A stretch of 13,339 nt of DNA, taken from the NCBI GenBank assembly GCA_964390295.1, contig CAYMHR010000036.1, positions 1 through 13,339 of the forward strand, in the 5' to 3' direction. Numbering within the stretch: the first letter of the stretch is position 1; each line of letters opens with the position of its first letter. Made by a program: the position numbers and the translations under genes. Shown here one piece after another: positions 7,170-13,289 of the stretch. The stretch comes from RGIG3009 sp964390295. Its GTDB lineage: Bacteria > Bacillota > Clostridia > Oscillospirales > Acutalibacteraceae. Under the pieces are notes generated by a model. The model was given only the letters and a program-made list of their open reading frames with translations, was not told the origin of the DNA and did not search any database.

Positions 7170-7985
7170 TTAAAATCCGCGTGAGGCACCGCCGCCTCCG
7201 AAGCTGCCTCCACCGCCGTGAAAGCCGCTTCCTCCGCTGCTGAAGCCTCCGCCGAATCCGCCACCGCCACGCGGCGGACGGCGATGATGATTGTTCATCA
7301 TCAGGAAAATAGGCCAACCGCGTCGCCGGCCGACGGCGCTAAAGCCAATGAAGCCGAACAGAACGACCAGCAGAATCACACTACCGACTAGCGACAGCGC
7401 ATCTTCACCGTCGTCTTGCGCTTGTAGCTGATCAATCGGCACGTAGCCGGAATCGGCTTCCGACTCCAATCCGAACTCCGTATAGACTTCGTTCACCAGT
7501 GCTACGTAGGTTTCACACACACCGGTGTCGAAATCGTCCTCACGGAAGTGGGGGATGGCGTATTCGTCCAAAAATCGTCCGGCCTTGGAATCGGGCAATC
7601 GCCCTTCCAAACCGTAGCCTACCGCAATGTGTGCTTCGCGCTCCTCCACCGCCAGAAGGAGCAGGATACCGGTGTTATCTTCTTTGTCGCCGATGCCCCA
7701 TTCGCGCCCCAAGTTCAGGGCATATTCCTCAATTGCCTCGCCGTTCAGCGAGGTGACCGTCAATACCACGACCTGGGCATTCGTTTTTTCAGCCAACGCC
7801 GCGCCGCGGTTTAAGATCAGTTGTTCCGTTTCCTCTGACAGTACGTTGGCGTAGTCGTTGACGTAAAAGGCACTTGTCGGCTCCGGATAGCCGTCGTCCT
7901 CGGCTGTACAGCCGGAGAGCATCGACAGCAGGAGAACTGCCACGGCGACCAGCGCACCGCTCAAAACATACTTCCCACGCTTCAT
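7170..7985 (-). CDS. TPM-domain membrane lipoprotein (YgcG-like)
   Basis: A 271-residue protein with a lysine/arginine n-region, a hydrophobic core and a lipobox LSGC with C26, so probably an exported lipoprotein. A TPM domain (formerly DUF477) spans roughly 40-168, including the family patterns YVNDYANVLS, TNAQVVVLTV and NTGILLLLAVEEREAHIAVG. A transmembrane segment follows at about 198-216. The tail from 239 is almost all Gly, Ser and Phe (for example GGGGFGGGF), as is usual in this family. Proteins of this type have been linked to photosystem repair and acid phosphatase activity in plants; the bacterial role is unclear. It lies 15 nt after lemA, a frequent pairing, and is likely cotranscribed. 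No clear ribosome binding site precedes its ATG, so coupling to lemA translation is plausible. Confidence 0.88.
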   Translation of the reverse strand: MKRGKYVLSGALVAVAVLLLSMLSGCTAEDDGYPEPTSAFYVNDYANVLSEETEQLILNRGAALAEKTNAQVVVLTVTSLNGEAIEEYALNLGREWGIGDKEDNTGILLLLAVEEREAHIAVGYGLEGRLPDSKAGRFLDEYAIPHFREDDFDTGVCETYVALVNEVYTEFGLESEADSGYVPIDQLQAQDDGEDALSLVGSVILLVVLFGFIGFSAVGRRRGWPIFLMMNNHHRRPPRGGGGFGGGFSSGGSGFHGGGGSFGGGGASRGF

Positions 7986-8000
7986 GATCGTTTACCGTCG

Positions 8001-8579
8001 TTAGCTGAAATCTACGGTCGGTGCAACGTCGGCACCGGCCGACGCCTCGTACAGCGGCGCCTTTTCAAAGCCGAACATGCCGGCGATGATGTTGGACGGG
8101 AAGGTGCGTTGCTTCGTGTTAAACGCCTGTACCGCTTCGTTGTAATCCTTGCGTGCGGTGGCAATGCGGTTTTCGGTGCCGGCCAGCTCATCGGTCAGCG
8201 TGGTAAATTGCGAGCTGGCTTTCAAGTCGGGATAATTCTCCACAACCACCAGCAAACGGCTGATCGCTGAGCTCAATTCCTCGTTGGCCTCCAGCTTTTC
8301 ATCCATAGTGCCGTTGCCGGCCAGCTTGGCGCGGGCATCGGCGAGCTCGGTATAAATCTCGCCTTCATAGTCGGTATACCCCTTTACCGTGTTGACCAGA
8401 TTGGGAATCAGGTCGGCACGGCGCTGAAGCTGAGTTTCTATAGCGGCATAAGCGGTTTCCACCTCAGTTTCAGCCTTTACCAGTCCGTTGTAGGTTGTAA
8501 CGCCGAAGATTAACAGCAGTACCACTACAGCGGCCACGGCAATCCAAACGATCGTACTTTTCTTCATAGCAGTCTTCAT
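8001..8579 (-). CDS. lemA: LemA family protein
   Basis: A 192-residue protein with one N-terminal membrane segment (about 9-28) and a helical LemA domain outside it. Family signatures are YNGLVKAETEVETAYAAI (30-47), LQRRADLIPNLVNTVKGY (51-68), ENYPDLKAS (114-122), TENRIATARKDYN (135-147) and FNTKQRTFPSN (153-163). LemA proteins are widespread and of uncertain function. They are often encoded beside TPM-domain proteins, as here, which suggests joint action at the envelope. The start at 8579 is chosen because AAAGGAGGT lies 7 nt upstream; the reading frame extends 11 codons further but that part would overlap the ribosome binding site and promoter. Confidence 0.92.
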   Translation of the reverse strand: MKTAMKKSTIVWIAVAAVVVLLLIFGVTTYNGLVKAETEVETAYAAIETQLQRRADLIPNLVNTVKGYTDYEGEIYTELADARAKLAGNGTMDEKLEANEELSSAISRLLVVVENYPDLKASSQFTTLTDELAGTENRIATARKDYNEAVQAFNTKQRTFPSNIIAGMFGFEKAPLYEASAGADVAPTVDFS

Positions 8580-8602
8580 GATTAAGACCTCCTTTGTGAT
8601 AC

Positions 8603-8631
8603 AGCATATCACTTCGCGAAAAAAGATGCAA
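8603..8631 (-). promoter_or_regulatory. Sigma-A promoter of lemA-TPM
   Basis: On the minus strand TTGCAT (8626-8631), a 17-bp spacer and TATGCT (8603-8608), with the predicted start about 17 nt before the lemA ATG. The rest of the divergent gap up to spoIIGA (8632-8758) holds no gene. It contains only AT-rich tracts and a short CGACG/CGTCG inverted repeat near 8710-8730. Confidence 0.65.
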
Positions 8632-8758
8632 TATGTTGCGCCGCTTGTTCAAAAATTTTTTACCATTTCTTGCGATGCTTCTTGCCGGCCTTTTATGACG
8701 TTTCTGTAAAACGACGTCGCAGTCGCGTCGCTTTACTCCCTCGTAACAAAATATTTTT

Positions 8759-8803
8759 TTCGGCCATTCTTCGGCATAATCGTCCTCACTTCACCGGTAT
8801 AAT
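8759..8803 (+). promoter_or_regulatory. spoIIGA promoter with two Spo0A-like boxes
   Basis: A perfect TATAAT (8798-8803) has no -35 at the normal 16-18 bp distance. Instead two same-orientation heptamers, TTCGGCC (8759-8765) and TTCGGCA (8770-8776), lie 11 bp apart. On the other strand they read GGCCGAA and TGCCGAA, five and six matches out of seven to the Spo0A box TGTCGAA. The second box covers the position about 22 bp upstream of the -10. The Bacillus subtilis spoIIG promoter is likewise Spo0A-activated with a long spacer. The match is by pattern only. Confidence 0.5.
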
Positions 8804-8829
8804 GGAATATGACCACAGGAGGTGAGACG

Positions 8830-9684
8830 ATGCCGGTTATTTATTTGGACGTACTGATTGTGGTCAACTGGTTCATTGACTATTTGCTGTTATCGTTGAC
8901 GGCGCGCCTGCTGCGCCTGACGATCCGTCGTCGCAGAGTGGTGTTGGGTGCCCTGATGGGCGGATTGGGTGCGTGTCAAATTTTGCTGACACTCCCCGTG
9001 GTGCCACTGCTGTTATTGCACCTTGCCGTGGCAGTACTCATGCAGTGGATTGCGTTTCCGCGGTGCTCACTGCGCGACTTTTTTTGCCGAACCGTTGTGC
9101 TGGTGTGTCTGTCGGCGTTGCTGTCCGGACTGGTGACAGCGCTGTGGTGGCTTACCGACAGCGAGGTGGTGCTCACGCACAACGGGGTTATATATTTCGA
9201 CGTTTCACCGCTGATGCTCACCGCGTTTTCATTGGTAAGTTATGGGGTGATTCGCCTGTACGAACGCATTACCACGCGTGTTCGCGCGCCGGTGGGTCTG
9301 GAGTACGTACTTACGATACGCACCGACAACGGCACCTGTCGCTGTCGGGCATTATACGATACCGGCTTGCACCTGCGAGAGCCGTTTTCCGGCTCTCCGG
9401 CGGTGGTGGCTTGCCGTCGCACACTGATGCCGCTGTTACCTCCGGAATGGCAGAACGTCCTTGACGGCGAAGCCGAGCCGTCCTTGCGCGTGCCGTTGCG
9501 CTGGATTCCGTACCGCTCTGTGGGCAAGGAGGGGCTGTTGCTGGCATTTGCTCCGCCACAGGTCACGCTCCAGCGCCTTGGCTCGCCGCCGCGTGACGTT
9601 ACCGGCGTGTACGTGGCTCTGTCCGATACGCTGGAGCGCGGTGCGTATACGGCTTTAGTCGGTAGCGACGTCGTGAATTTATGA
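8830..9684 (+). CDS. spoIIGA: SpoIIGA, pro-sigma-E processing peptidase
   Basis: A 284-residue protein with the SpoIIGA layout. The N-terminal half is very hydrophobic, with about five membrane segments between 1 and 142, beginning MPVIYLDVLIVVNWFIDYLL. The C-terminal half is a cytoplasmic aspartic-protease-like domain with the motif LYDTG, D177 being the likely catalytic aspartate. In sporulating cells it sits in the septal membrane on the mother-cell side and, when signalled by SpoIIR from the forespore, cleaves the pro-sequence of sigma-E. The ATG at 8830 follows AGGAGGTGAG; the in-frame ATG seven codons upstream would lie 5' of this ribosome binding site. The gene directly precedes its substrate gene sigE, as in the conserved spoIIG operon. 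Confidence 0.93.
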   Translation: MPVIYLDVLIVVNWFIDYLLLSLTARLLRLTIRRRRVVLGALMGGLGACQILLTLPVVPLLLLHLAVAVLMQWIAFPRCSLRDFFCRTVVLVCLSALLSGLVTALWWLTDSEVVLTHNGVIYFDVSPLMLTAFSLVSYGVIRLYERITTRVRAPVGLEYVLTIRTDNGTCRCRALYDTGLHLREPFSGSPAVVACRRTLMPLLPPEWQNVLDGEAEPSLRVPLRWIPYRSVGKEGLLLAFAPPQVTLQRLGSPPRDVTGVYVALSDTLERGAYTALVGSDVVNL

Positions 9685-9701
9685 GAAAGAGGGAAGCGGC
9701 T

Positions 9702-10415
9702 ATGCAAAAAAGAAGCCGTCGTTGGCGGCACTGGGTACGGTACCTTCTGCAATGGCTGGCAGGCGAGGACGTTTTCTATATTCACGGGACGGACACCTTG
9801 CCACCGCCGCTGACCGCCGCCGAGGAGGAAGAGGCGTTGCGCGCGGCGGCGGATGGCTCGGCCGCGGCGCGGGATCGTCTGATTACGCACAACCTGCGGC
9901 TGGTGGTGTACATTGCACGTAAGTTCGAAAGCTCCGGTGTCGGCATTGAGGACCTCATCTCCATCGGTACGATTGGGCTGATCAAGGCGGTCAGTACCTT
10001 CCGCACCGATAAAAAGATCAAGCTGGCGACCTATTCCTCGCGATGTATCGAAAATGAAATTCTCATGTTTTTGCGTAAGAATTCCCAGCTTCGCCGGGAA
10101 CTGTCCATCGATGAGCCGCTGAACGTGGACTGGGACGGCAACGAATTGTTGCTGTCCGATATTCTCGGCAGTGATCCCGATCTGGTCAATCGCGGTGTGG
10201 AGCAGGAGGCGGAGCGCAACGTGTTGTTGTCCTGCGTGGCACAACTTCCGGAGCGTGAGCAAACCATTATGCGCTTACGTTTCGGCATCGGCGGCGAGCA
10301 GGAACACACGCAAAAGGAGGTAGCCGATTTGCTCGGTATTTCTCAATCCTACATCTCGCGTTTGGAAAAGAAGATTATCAAGCGCCTACGCAACGACGTC
10401 GAACGCGCCGGATAA
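9702..10415 (+). CDS. sigE: RNA polymerase sigma-E factor precursor
   Basis: A 237-residue sigma-70-family factor almost the same length as Bacillus subtilis sigma-E (239). A basic, Trp-rich pro-sequence of roughly 25 residues is followed by EDVFYIHGT, matching the zone where SpoIIGA cuts. Region 2 (about 60-127) contains NLRLVVYIARKFE, LISIGTIGLIKAV and SRCIENEILMFLR. The linker has the sigma-E hallmark NVDWDGNELLLSD (141-153). The region 4 helix-turn-helix is at about 203-223 (TQKEVADLLGISQSYISRLE). It directs early mother-cell gene expression. The start at 9702 is preferred because AGAGG lies 9 nt upstream. An earlier ATG at 9681 overlaps the spoIIGA stop as ATGA but lacks a ribosome binding site and would add seven residues. 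Translational coupling with spoIIGA is likely. Confidence 0.95.
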   Translation: MQKRSRRWRHWVRYLLQWLAGEDVFYIHGTDTLPPPLTAAEEEEALRAAADGSAAARDRLITHNLRLVVYIARKFESSGVGIEDLISIGTIGLIKAVSTFRTDKKIKLATYSSRCIENEILMFLRKNSQLRRELSIDEPLNVDWDGNELLLSDILGSDPDLVNRGVEQEAERNVLLSCVAQLPEREQTIMRLRFGIGGEQEHTQKEVADLLGISQSYISRLEKKIIKRLRNDVERAG

Positions 10416-10439
10416 GAGAGCAACCGATATCCGATTTTT
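10409..10439 (+). terminator. Weak hairpin after sigE, possible terminator
   Basis: CGGATA (10409-10414), which includes the sigE stop region, pairs with TATCCG (10428-10433) across a 13-nt loop and is followed by five T (10435-10439). The stem is only 6 bp, so termination would be inefficient and read-through into the deacetylase gene is likely. Confidence 0.3.
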
Positions 10440-10453
10440 CAGACCATTCTTCC

Positions 10454-10482
10454 TTGCACTTTTCTTGGCCGTATGATATATT
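10454..10482 (+). promoter_or_regulatory. Sigma-A-like promoter of the deacetylase gene
   Basis: TTGCAC (10454-10459), a 17-bp spacer and TATATT (10477-10482), 35 nt upstream of the start codon. It suggests the deacetylase can be expressed apart from the spoIIG operon. No convincing sigma-E -10 (CATACA-type) was found in the gap. Confidence 0.6.
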
Positions 10483-10517
10483 GTTGCTTATCAAGTACGA
10501 GAAGGAGTGCGTGAGGC

Positions 10518-11531
10518 TTGAAGTTCAAACGAACAAGTACTTTCGTGATGTACCTGGTTGCGCTTGCACTGTTGCTGGCTGCTTGTTCCTCTGTGGCACC
10601 GCAATCGGCTGCCACTGCGGATGCCGTTGCCACCAATGCGTCGGTGAACGTGACGACCGCCGTTATACCGGTAACTGCCACTCCGGCGAATACAACTACT
10701 GCTGCAGTGACTACTGCGACCGTTACTATCCCCACGGTAACTTCTACTAAAATTCCCACTACCGCAACTACTGAGAAAAAACCATCTACCACCATCGTCA
10801 AGCAGGAGGTGACATCTACGATGTCTGCGACGCCAACCACGGCCACGACCACATCCAAAACTGAACCGGCATGGAAAGCACACCCGGAACAATACAAACT
10901 GATTGTCCTCACTTTCGACGATGCGCCCGGCGACGCCACCGTCGCCATCGTCGATACGATCGCCAGCTACGAGGGAGCCGGCACTTTGTTTATTCAAGGG
11001 AACGTGCTTGAACGTACCTCGAATTACGGGGCTGTGCAACATGCGCTGGACAATGGTTTCGAGCTGGGTAACCATACCTATTCGCATCCGTATCTCGCCA
11101 AAATCAGTGCTACCGAAATTTTGGACGAAATACGTCGCACGCAAGCGTTGGTGAAGGACGGCTTCGGCATTACCATGAACTATTTGCGGCCCGGATATTT
11201 GGCTACCAACGACGTGGTGCTAAACTGCGCCAAAGCGTGCAATATGGCGGTGGTTCACGGGCATTGGAACAGCATTACCCAGCAGTACCGTTCGCTGGAA
11301 AAGGAAACGGTAGAGGCTACGGTGAGTGCCTGCCTGCAGGAAGCGTACGACGGGGCGATTTTTCTCATGCACAGCACTAACTGGACCACGGCAAATGCGC
11401 TCGATACAGTGTGCAGCAAACTGTACAACCAGGGGTACCGTTTTGTCACCCTGAGTGAGTTGTTTGCCATGAAGGGCATCACCGATATCCCCAACGAACC
11501 GATCGACGACATCAACCAACTGCTTGGATAA
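10518..11531 (+). CDS. Lipoprotein polysaccharide deacetylase (NodB/CE4)
   Basis: A 337-residue predicted lipoprotein. A basic n-region and hydrophobic core end in lipobox LAAC with C23. A Thr/Ala/Val-rich low-complexity linker spans about 24-115, and a NodB-homology (CE4) domain covers about 126-315. CE4 enzymes remove acetyl groups from peptidoglycan or other N-acetylated glycans outside the membrane. Motif 1 is TFDDA (catalytic D134, metal-binding D135), motif 2 is HTYSH (H186, H190), motif 3 is RPGY (224-227) and motif 5 is LMHS with H295, so activity is expected. Motif 4 is atypical (GHWNS). The start is TTG at 10518: AAGGAG lies 10 nt upstream, a stop codon (TGA, 10512-10514) blocks extension, and the next ATG at codon 11 would remove the basic residues of the signal. 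Its place between sigE and sigG suggests, but does not prove, a cell-wall role in sporulation. Confidence 0.87.
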   Translation: MKFKRTSTFVMYLVALALLLAACSSVAPQSAATADAVATNASVNVTTAVIPVTATPANTTTAAVTTATVTIPTVTSTKIPTTATTEKKPSTTIVKQEVTSTMSATPTTATTTSKTEPAWKAHPEQYKLIVLTFDDAPGDATVAIVDTIASYEGAGTLFIQGNVLERTSNYGAVQHALDNGFELGNHTYSHPYLAKISATEILDEIRRTQALVKDGFGITMNYLRPGYLATNDVVLNCAKACNMAVVHGHWNSITQQYRSLEKETVEATVSACLQEAYDGAIFLMHSTNWTTANALDTVCSKLYNQGYRFVTLSELFAMKGITDIPNEPIDDINQLLG

Positions 11532-11535
11532 GCAG

Positions 11536-11572
11536 AAAAAGCGGCAGCTCACAGCTGCCGCTTGATTTTTTT
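11536..11572. terminator. Bidirectional terminator between deacetylase and sigG
   Basis: A perfect 11-bp stem (AAGCGGCAGCT at 11539-11549 with 11553-11563) with a 3-nt loop. On the plus strand it is followed, after GA, by seven T (11566-11572), ending the deacetylase transcript 5 nt after its stop codon. On the minus strand it runs into five U (11540-11536), ending the sigG transcript. The sigG stop codon (11549-11551) and its last four codons lie inside the hairpin. Confidence 0.9.
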
Positions 11573-12316
11573 CAGTGCCCCCTTTTCCAACCGGGATACC
11601 TGCGCTTGTGAAATGCCGATTTCCGCCGATACCTCCACCTGTGTCATTCCCTTGAAAAAGCGTAGGTTCAAAATGTGCTTTTCGCGTTCTCCCAATCCGC
11701 GGATCGCCTCCTTCAGTGCCAACTCATCCAACCACGTGCGGTCGTCGTCGGTATCTCCTATCTGATCCATCACGTACATCGTGTCGCCGCTGTCGGCATA
11801 GACCGGTTCGTACAGTGACATCGGTTCTACGATCGCCTCCAGCGCCAGAACTACCTCCTCACGTGGCAAATCCAACGCGGTGGCGATCTCCTCCACCGTC
11901 GGCTCCCGCCGATTGCGGTTGATCAGCTCCTCCTTGGCCTGCATGGCGCGGTAGGCGGTGTCGCGCATACTGCGGCTGATGCGAATGGCATTGTTGTCGC
12001 GCAGATACCGTCGTATTTCTCCCACAATCATCGGCACCGCATAGGTTGAAAATCGCACGTTTTGCGTTATATCGAAGTTGTCGATAGACTTGATAAGCCC
12101 GATACATCCAACCTGGAAGAGGTCGTCCAAATTTTCACCGCGCTGGGCAAACCGCTGAATCACGCTCAGTACCAGTCGTAGGTTGCCGTTTACCAACGCC
12201 TCACGTGCCGCGTTGTCTCCTTCCTTTGAGCGTTTCAGCAGTTGTGCTTTTTCCCGTTCACTTAGTACCTTCAGCGTCGCGGTGTTGACGCCGCAAATCT
12301 CCACCTTGTTATACAT
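11549..12316 (-). CDS. sigG: RNA polymerase sigma-G factor
   Basis: A 255-residue sigma factor with the sigma-G N-terminal signature NKVEICGVNT (3-12), which separates it from sigma-F. Region 2 includes NGNLRLVLSVIQRF (43-56), DDLFQVGCIGLIKSIDNFD (64-82) and STYAVPMIVGEIRRYLRDN (90-108). Region 3 is at about 109-185 and the region 4 helix-turn-helix at about 224-246 (TQVEVSAEIGISQAQVSRLE). Sigma-G drives late forespore genes such as those for spore DNA-protecting proteins and germination. Asn45 is present; in Bacillus subtilis the residue at this position governs binding of the anti-sigma factor CsfB/Gin. The start at 12316 follows AAAGGAGG with a 9-nt gap; the open frame upstream lies antisense to ylmC and is not used. 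Unlike the usual sigE-sigG order, the gene is on the opposite strand. Confidence 0.96.
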   Translation of the reverse strand: MYNKVEICGVNTATLKVLSEREKAQLLKRSKEGDNAAREALVNGNLRLVLSVIQRFAQRGENLDDLFQVGCIGLIKSIDNFDITQNVRFSTYAVPMIVGEIRRYLRDNNAIRISRSMRDTAYRAMQAKEELINRNRREPTVEEIATALDLPREEVVLALEAIVEPMSLYEPVYADSGDTMYVMDQIGDTDDDRTWLDELALKEAIRGLGEREKHILNLRFFKGMTQVEVSAEIGISQAQVSRLEKGALKKIKRQL

Positions 12317-12376
12317 GACTCGGTGCCTCCTTTCCGTCACAGTATGGGAGAAAACCGTCCTCTTCAAACCGATGGC

Positions 12377-12408
12377 ATATTTTTCCGCCGCCGCGCATAG
12401 TGTTTTAC
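12377..12408 (-). promoter_or_regulatory. Possible sigma-F-like promoter of sigG
   Basis: On the minus strand GTAAA (12404-12408), a 17-bp spacer and GGAAAAATAT (12377-12386) resemble the forespore sigma-F pattern (GYWTA, about 16 bp, GGNRANAHTR) with mismatches in both halves. It lies about 60 nt upstream of the sigG start. A sigma-F promoter is expected from Bacillus subtilis, but a TTGAAG-17-TACTGT sigma-A-like alternative lies closer to the gene. Confidence 0.3.
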
Positions 12409-12421
12409 AGAGGTGTTTTTT

Positions 12422-12724
12422 ATGATTTGTAAAGTCACCGACCTGCACGATAAAGAGGTCATCAACGTTTGCGACGGCAGACGTCTCGGCTGTGTGGACG
12501 ACGTGGAGCTGGATACCTGCACCGCCCAACTGGTTTCTCTGGTCATTTTTGGTCGTGCCAAAGGACTTGGCCTACTGGGACACGAAGAGGACATCGTGAT
12601 CAGCTGGAAGGAAATCGAGGTGATCGGGGAACAGACAATCCTGGTCAATCACCCCGTTCCGCCGCGCATTGGAGACGGCCGCCGACGCAAGGACAGCGTA
12701 CTTCGGGGAATCTTCGGAGCTTGA
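12422..12724 (+). CDS. ylmC: YlmC/YmxH family sporulation protein (PRC-barrel)
   Basis: A 100-residue protein made of a single PRC-barrel-like beta domain. The signature runs LHDKEVINVCDGRRLGCVDDVELD (8-31), then LVSLVIFGRAKGLGLLGHEEDIVISWKEIEVIG. The family is known as YlmC/YmxH and is restricted to endospore formers; its biochemical role is not established. It typically lies next to sigG, as here, but in this window the two genes are divergent with a 105-bp gap. The ATG at 12422 is preferred: AGAGGTG lies 6 nt upstream, and the GTG three codons earlier would overlap that ribosome binding site. Confidence 0.9.
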   Translation: MICKVTDLHDKEVINVCDGRRLGCVDDVELDTCTAQLVSLVIFGRAKGLGLLGHEEDIVISWKEIEVIGEQTILVNHPVPPRIGDGRRRKDSVLRGIFGA

Positions 12725-12797
12725 ACGTGCCGACACGGTTTTGCTTTACATTTTTCAAAAGTCGTGGCAAAGTAGAGCTGGGTAGGAGGCGAGGACC

Positions 12798-13289
12798 ATG
12801 AACAAGGGAACTCCGATTCAGCTGTATTCTTTCGTGAAAAGTCCGGAAGCGCCGCGGTTTCGCTTTGCCAAAGAGGAAGCACTCCGGGGCGATTTTGCTA
12901 TGCATACCCACGATTTTTTTGAAATTGAAATCGTAGTATCGGGACAGGCACAAACGTGCTTAAACGGTACGCCGCTGTCGTTGTGTCGCGGCAGTGCGCT
13001 GGTGCTTTCTCCCACCGATATGCACGCCCTGCACGTGCTCCAACCGCTGACACTGTATAAGCTGTCCATCACCTCGGACTGGCTGTCAGAGGACGGCTTG
13101 ACCGAACTGATCGGCGTTGTCGGTGCCGTGCGCTTCACCGAAGAAGAATTAACCGATCTCATCCCACTGCTGGAGCCGCTGGTCAAAGAAAACGGCGTCG
13201 GCGCTGCCGAGCGGCAGCGCCTGCGTGAGCATTTGTTCAGCTGCGTGTTGTGCTTTTTTGGACAAGCGAAAAGAATCGTCACGGAATAG
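12798..13289 (+). CDS. Cupin-type AraC N-terminal-like protein without DNA-binding domain
   Basis: A 163-residue protein whose first 95 residues fit the sugar-sensing cupin of AraC-type regulators: MHTHDFFEIEIVVSGQAQ (35-52) and SLCRGSALVLSPTDMHALHV (61-80), with H36, H38, E42 and H76 in cupin-like positions. The rest is helical linker. AraC regulators are normally about 270-300 residues with two C-terminal helix-turn-helix motifs; here a TAG ends the frame where those would begin. Other frames after the stop do not show an obvious AraC helix-turn-helix before the window ends. It may be a stand-alone cupin, or a regulator cut by a nonsense or frameshift change. AGGAGG lies 8 nt before the ATG, so translation looks normal. 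Its link to the sporulation genes is unknown. Confidence 0.75.
   Translation: MNKGTPIQLYSFVKSPEAPRFRFAKEEALRGDFAMHTHDFFEIEIVVSGQAQTCLNGTPLSLCRGSALVLSPTDMHALHVLQPLTLYKLSITSDWLSEDGLTELIGVVGAVRFTEEELTDLIPLLEPLVKENGVGAAERQRLREHLFSCVLCFFGQAKRIVTE
13248..13276 (+). promoter_or_regulatory. Possible promoter within the 3' end of the cupin gene
   Basis: TTGTGC (13248-13253), a 17-bp spacer and AAGAAT (13271-13276). Matches to consensus are partial. It would start a transcript near 13283, reading into the unassigned right-hand edge. Confidence 0.3.

Noticed and set aside
7239..7270. A short GGN-type DNA repeat in the minus-strand end of the TPM gene
   Set aside because: It is the codon repeat of the Gly-rich tail normal for TPM-domain proteins, not a separate repeat element.
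8701..8735. A possible operator or structured RNA at the CGACG/CGTCG repeat upstream of spoIIGA
   Set aside because: The arms are only five bases and the stretch is simple and GC-rich; it does not align with either promoter. Not enough to call a site.
9240..10262. A 340-codon open frame on the minus strand
   Set aside because: It crosses spoIIGA and sigE in antisense, has low-complexity arginine- and serine-rich translation, and no start signals. Both overlapped genes are certain.
10478..10499. A sigma-E promoter for the deacetylase gene (ATATT as -35)
   Set aside because: The ATATT core is present but no CATACA-like -10 follows at 14-15 bp. The same bases are explained as the -10 of a sigma-A-type promoter.
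12317..12529. A 71-codon N-terminal extension of sigma-G
   Set aside because: It runs antisense through ylmC and past the good AAAGGAGG site before 12316. The sigma-G signature starts directly at the chosen Met.
12725..12797. A promoter for the cupin gene (TTTACA-17-CAAAGT)
   Set aside because: The -10 matches only three of six positions. Cotranscription with ylmC is equally possible, as no terminator is seen between them.
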